Origin: Rugamonas rivuli
Lineage (GTDB): Bacteria > Pseudomonadota > Gammaproteobacteria > Burkholderiales > Burkholderiaceae_D
Reading direction: 5' to 3'
Assembly (NCBI RefSeq): GCF_009380165.1
Contig: NZ_WHUF01000003.1
Location: forward strand, 682,001-746,000
DNA length: 64,000 bases
The translations under genes were made by a program, and so were the position numbers. Shown here in pieces: positions 63,553 through 64,000 of this stretch (the stretch's first letter is position 1; the number at the start of each line of letters is the position of its first letter). The notes below the pieces were generated by a model that saw only the letters and a list, made by a program, of their open reading frames with translations, searched no databases and was not told where the DNA came from.

Positions 63553-64000
63553 TCAGGCGCGCAGTTCCGCCCACGACGCCATGCTCGGCGCAGCTTGTGG
63601 GCGCTCGCCATGCTGCTGCGCGCGGTACTGCATCGGCGTCATGCCGGTCAGCGCCTTGAACTGCCGGCTGAAGGCGCTGTGGTCCGAATAACCGCAATCG
63701 TTGGCGATGTCGGCGATGCTGCGGGCCGGGTCGGCCTCGATCAGCGCCAGCGCGCCGTCCAGCCGCGACTGCAGCAGCAGCTGGCGCGGGCTGTAGTGGA
63801 ACACCCGCTGGAACAGGCGCTCCACGCGCGCCAGCGGCAGGCCGGCGTCCTGCGCCAGCTGGTTCAGGCACAGCGGCTCGCGGTAGTGATCGCGGATGTG
63901 CTGGGCGATGCTGGCGATCTGGCGGTACACAGGATGCAAGTCGTCTGCCAGCCCGAGGTCGTGCGAGGTGCCGACCAGGCCGACGATGGCGCCGGCATCG
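63553..64000 (-). CDS. AraC-family regulator, C-terminal part (cut by window edge)
   Basis: About 149 residues are visible and the frame runs off base 64000 without a start. The first residues seen (DAGAIVGLVGTSHDLGLADDL) look like the end of a PAS-type sensor domain. The AraC DNA-binding domain has two helix-turn-helix motifs: LCLNQLAQDAGLPLARVERLFQRVFHYSPRQLL, and SIADIANDCGYSDHSAFSRQFKALTGMTPMQYR. It lies 190 bases before the collagenase gene on the same strand and might regulate it, which is inference only. Confidence 0.88.
   Translation of the reverse strand, partial: DAGAIVGLVGTSHDLGLADDLHPVYRQIASIAQHIRDHYREPLCLNQLAQDAGLPLARVERLFQRVFHYSPRQLLLQSRLDGALALIEADPARSIADIANDCGYSDHSAFSRQFKALTGMTPMQYRAQQHGERPQAAPSMASWAELRA

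Overview
The window is high-GC, densely coded Gram-negative DNA. The gene content (many TonB-dependent receptors, PEP-CTERM protein, type IV pilus genes next to coaE/zapD/yacG, and the order lpxC-dciA-secA-argJ-ATPase-mutT) points to a betaproteobacterium of the Burkholderiales, most likely Oxalobacteraceae (Massilia/Duganella/Janthinobacterium-like). The genus is an inference from gene content and order; no rRNA or tRNA gene was seen. No CRISPR array, complete insertion sequence or prophage was recognised.

Region 1 (1-11.1 kb) is purine catabolism. A leftward operon runs puuE-xdhA-xdhB-xdhC-guaD-adenosine deaminase, and uraH reads divergently from a shared promoter region that carries a perfect 9-bp inverted repeat. 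A TonB-dependent receptor, cut by the window edge, lies beyond the operon. Together these would deaminate adenosine and guanine, oxidise hypoxanthine/xanthine to urate and process hydroxyisourate and allantoin. No urate oxidase or OHCU decarboxylase gene is in the window.

Region 2 (11.1-24.8 kb) holds a TPR-methyltransferase, a CorC/HlyC-type membrane protein, then pilB-pilC-pilD, coaE, zapD, yacG, mutT, a DUF815 ATPase and argJ. An antisense sensor-kinase-like gene that has lost its phospho-acceptor histidine sits between pilC and pilD. A DUF3667 membrane protein and an RskA-like protein without a sigma-binding domain sit between yacG and mutT.

Region 3 (24.8-34 kb) is an accessory insert between argJ and secA. 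It carries a porin, a short PstS-like protein and a HAMP-PAS histidine kinase (with a hairpin over the kinase ribosome-binding site), a LytS/LytT-type two-component pair, a PEP-CTERM protein, a decayed fragment of a TonB-dependent receptor joined to a 55-bp repeat, and an intact TonB-dependent receptor.

Region 4 (34-43.3 kb) has secA, dciA (DUF721) and lpxC, then accessory genes (EamA transporter, two hypotheticals, an XRE-type regulator divergent from a methyltransferase, a DUF2244 protein, a peroxiredoxin).

Region 5 (43.3-60.7 kb) is a complete leftward division and cell wall (dcw) cluster: mraZ-rsmH-ftsL-ftsI-murE-murF-mraY-murD-ftsW-murG-murC-ddlB-ftsQ-ftsA-ftsZ, mostly with stop/start overlaps. 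Upstream of mraZ there is a sigma70-like promoter followed at once by four 10-bp-spaced MraZ boxes. Region 6 (61-64 kb) holds a secreted M9 collagenase and the C-terminal part of a PAS/AraC-type regulator cut by the window edge.
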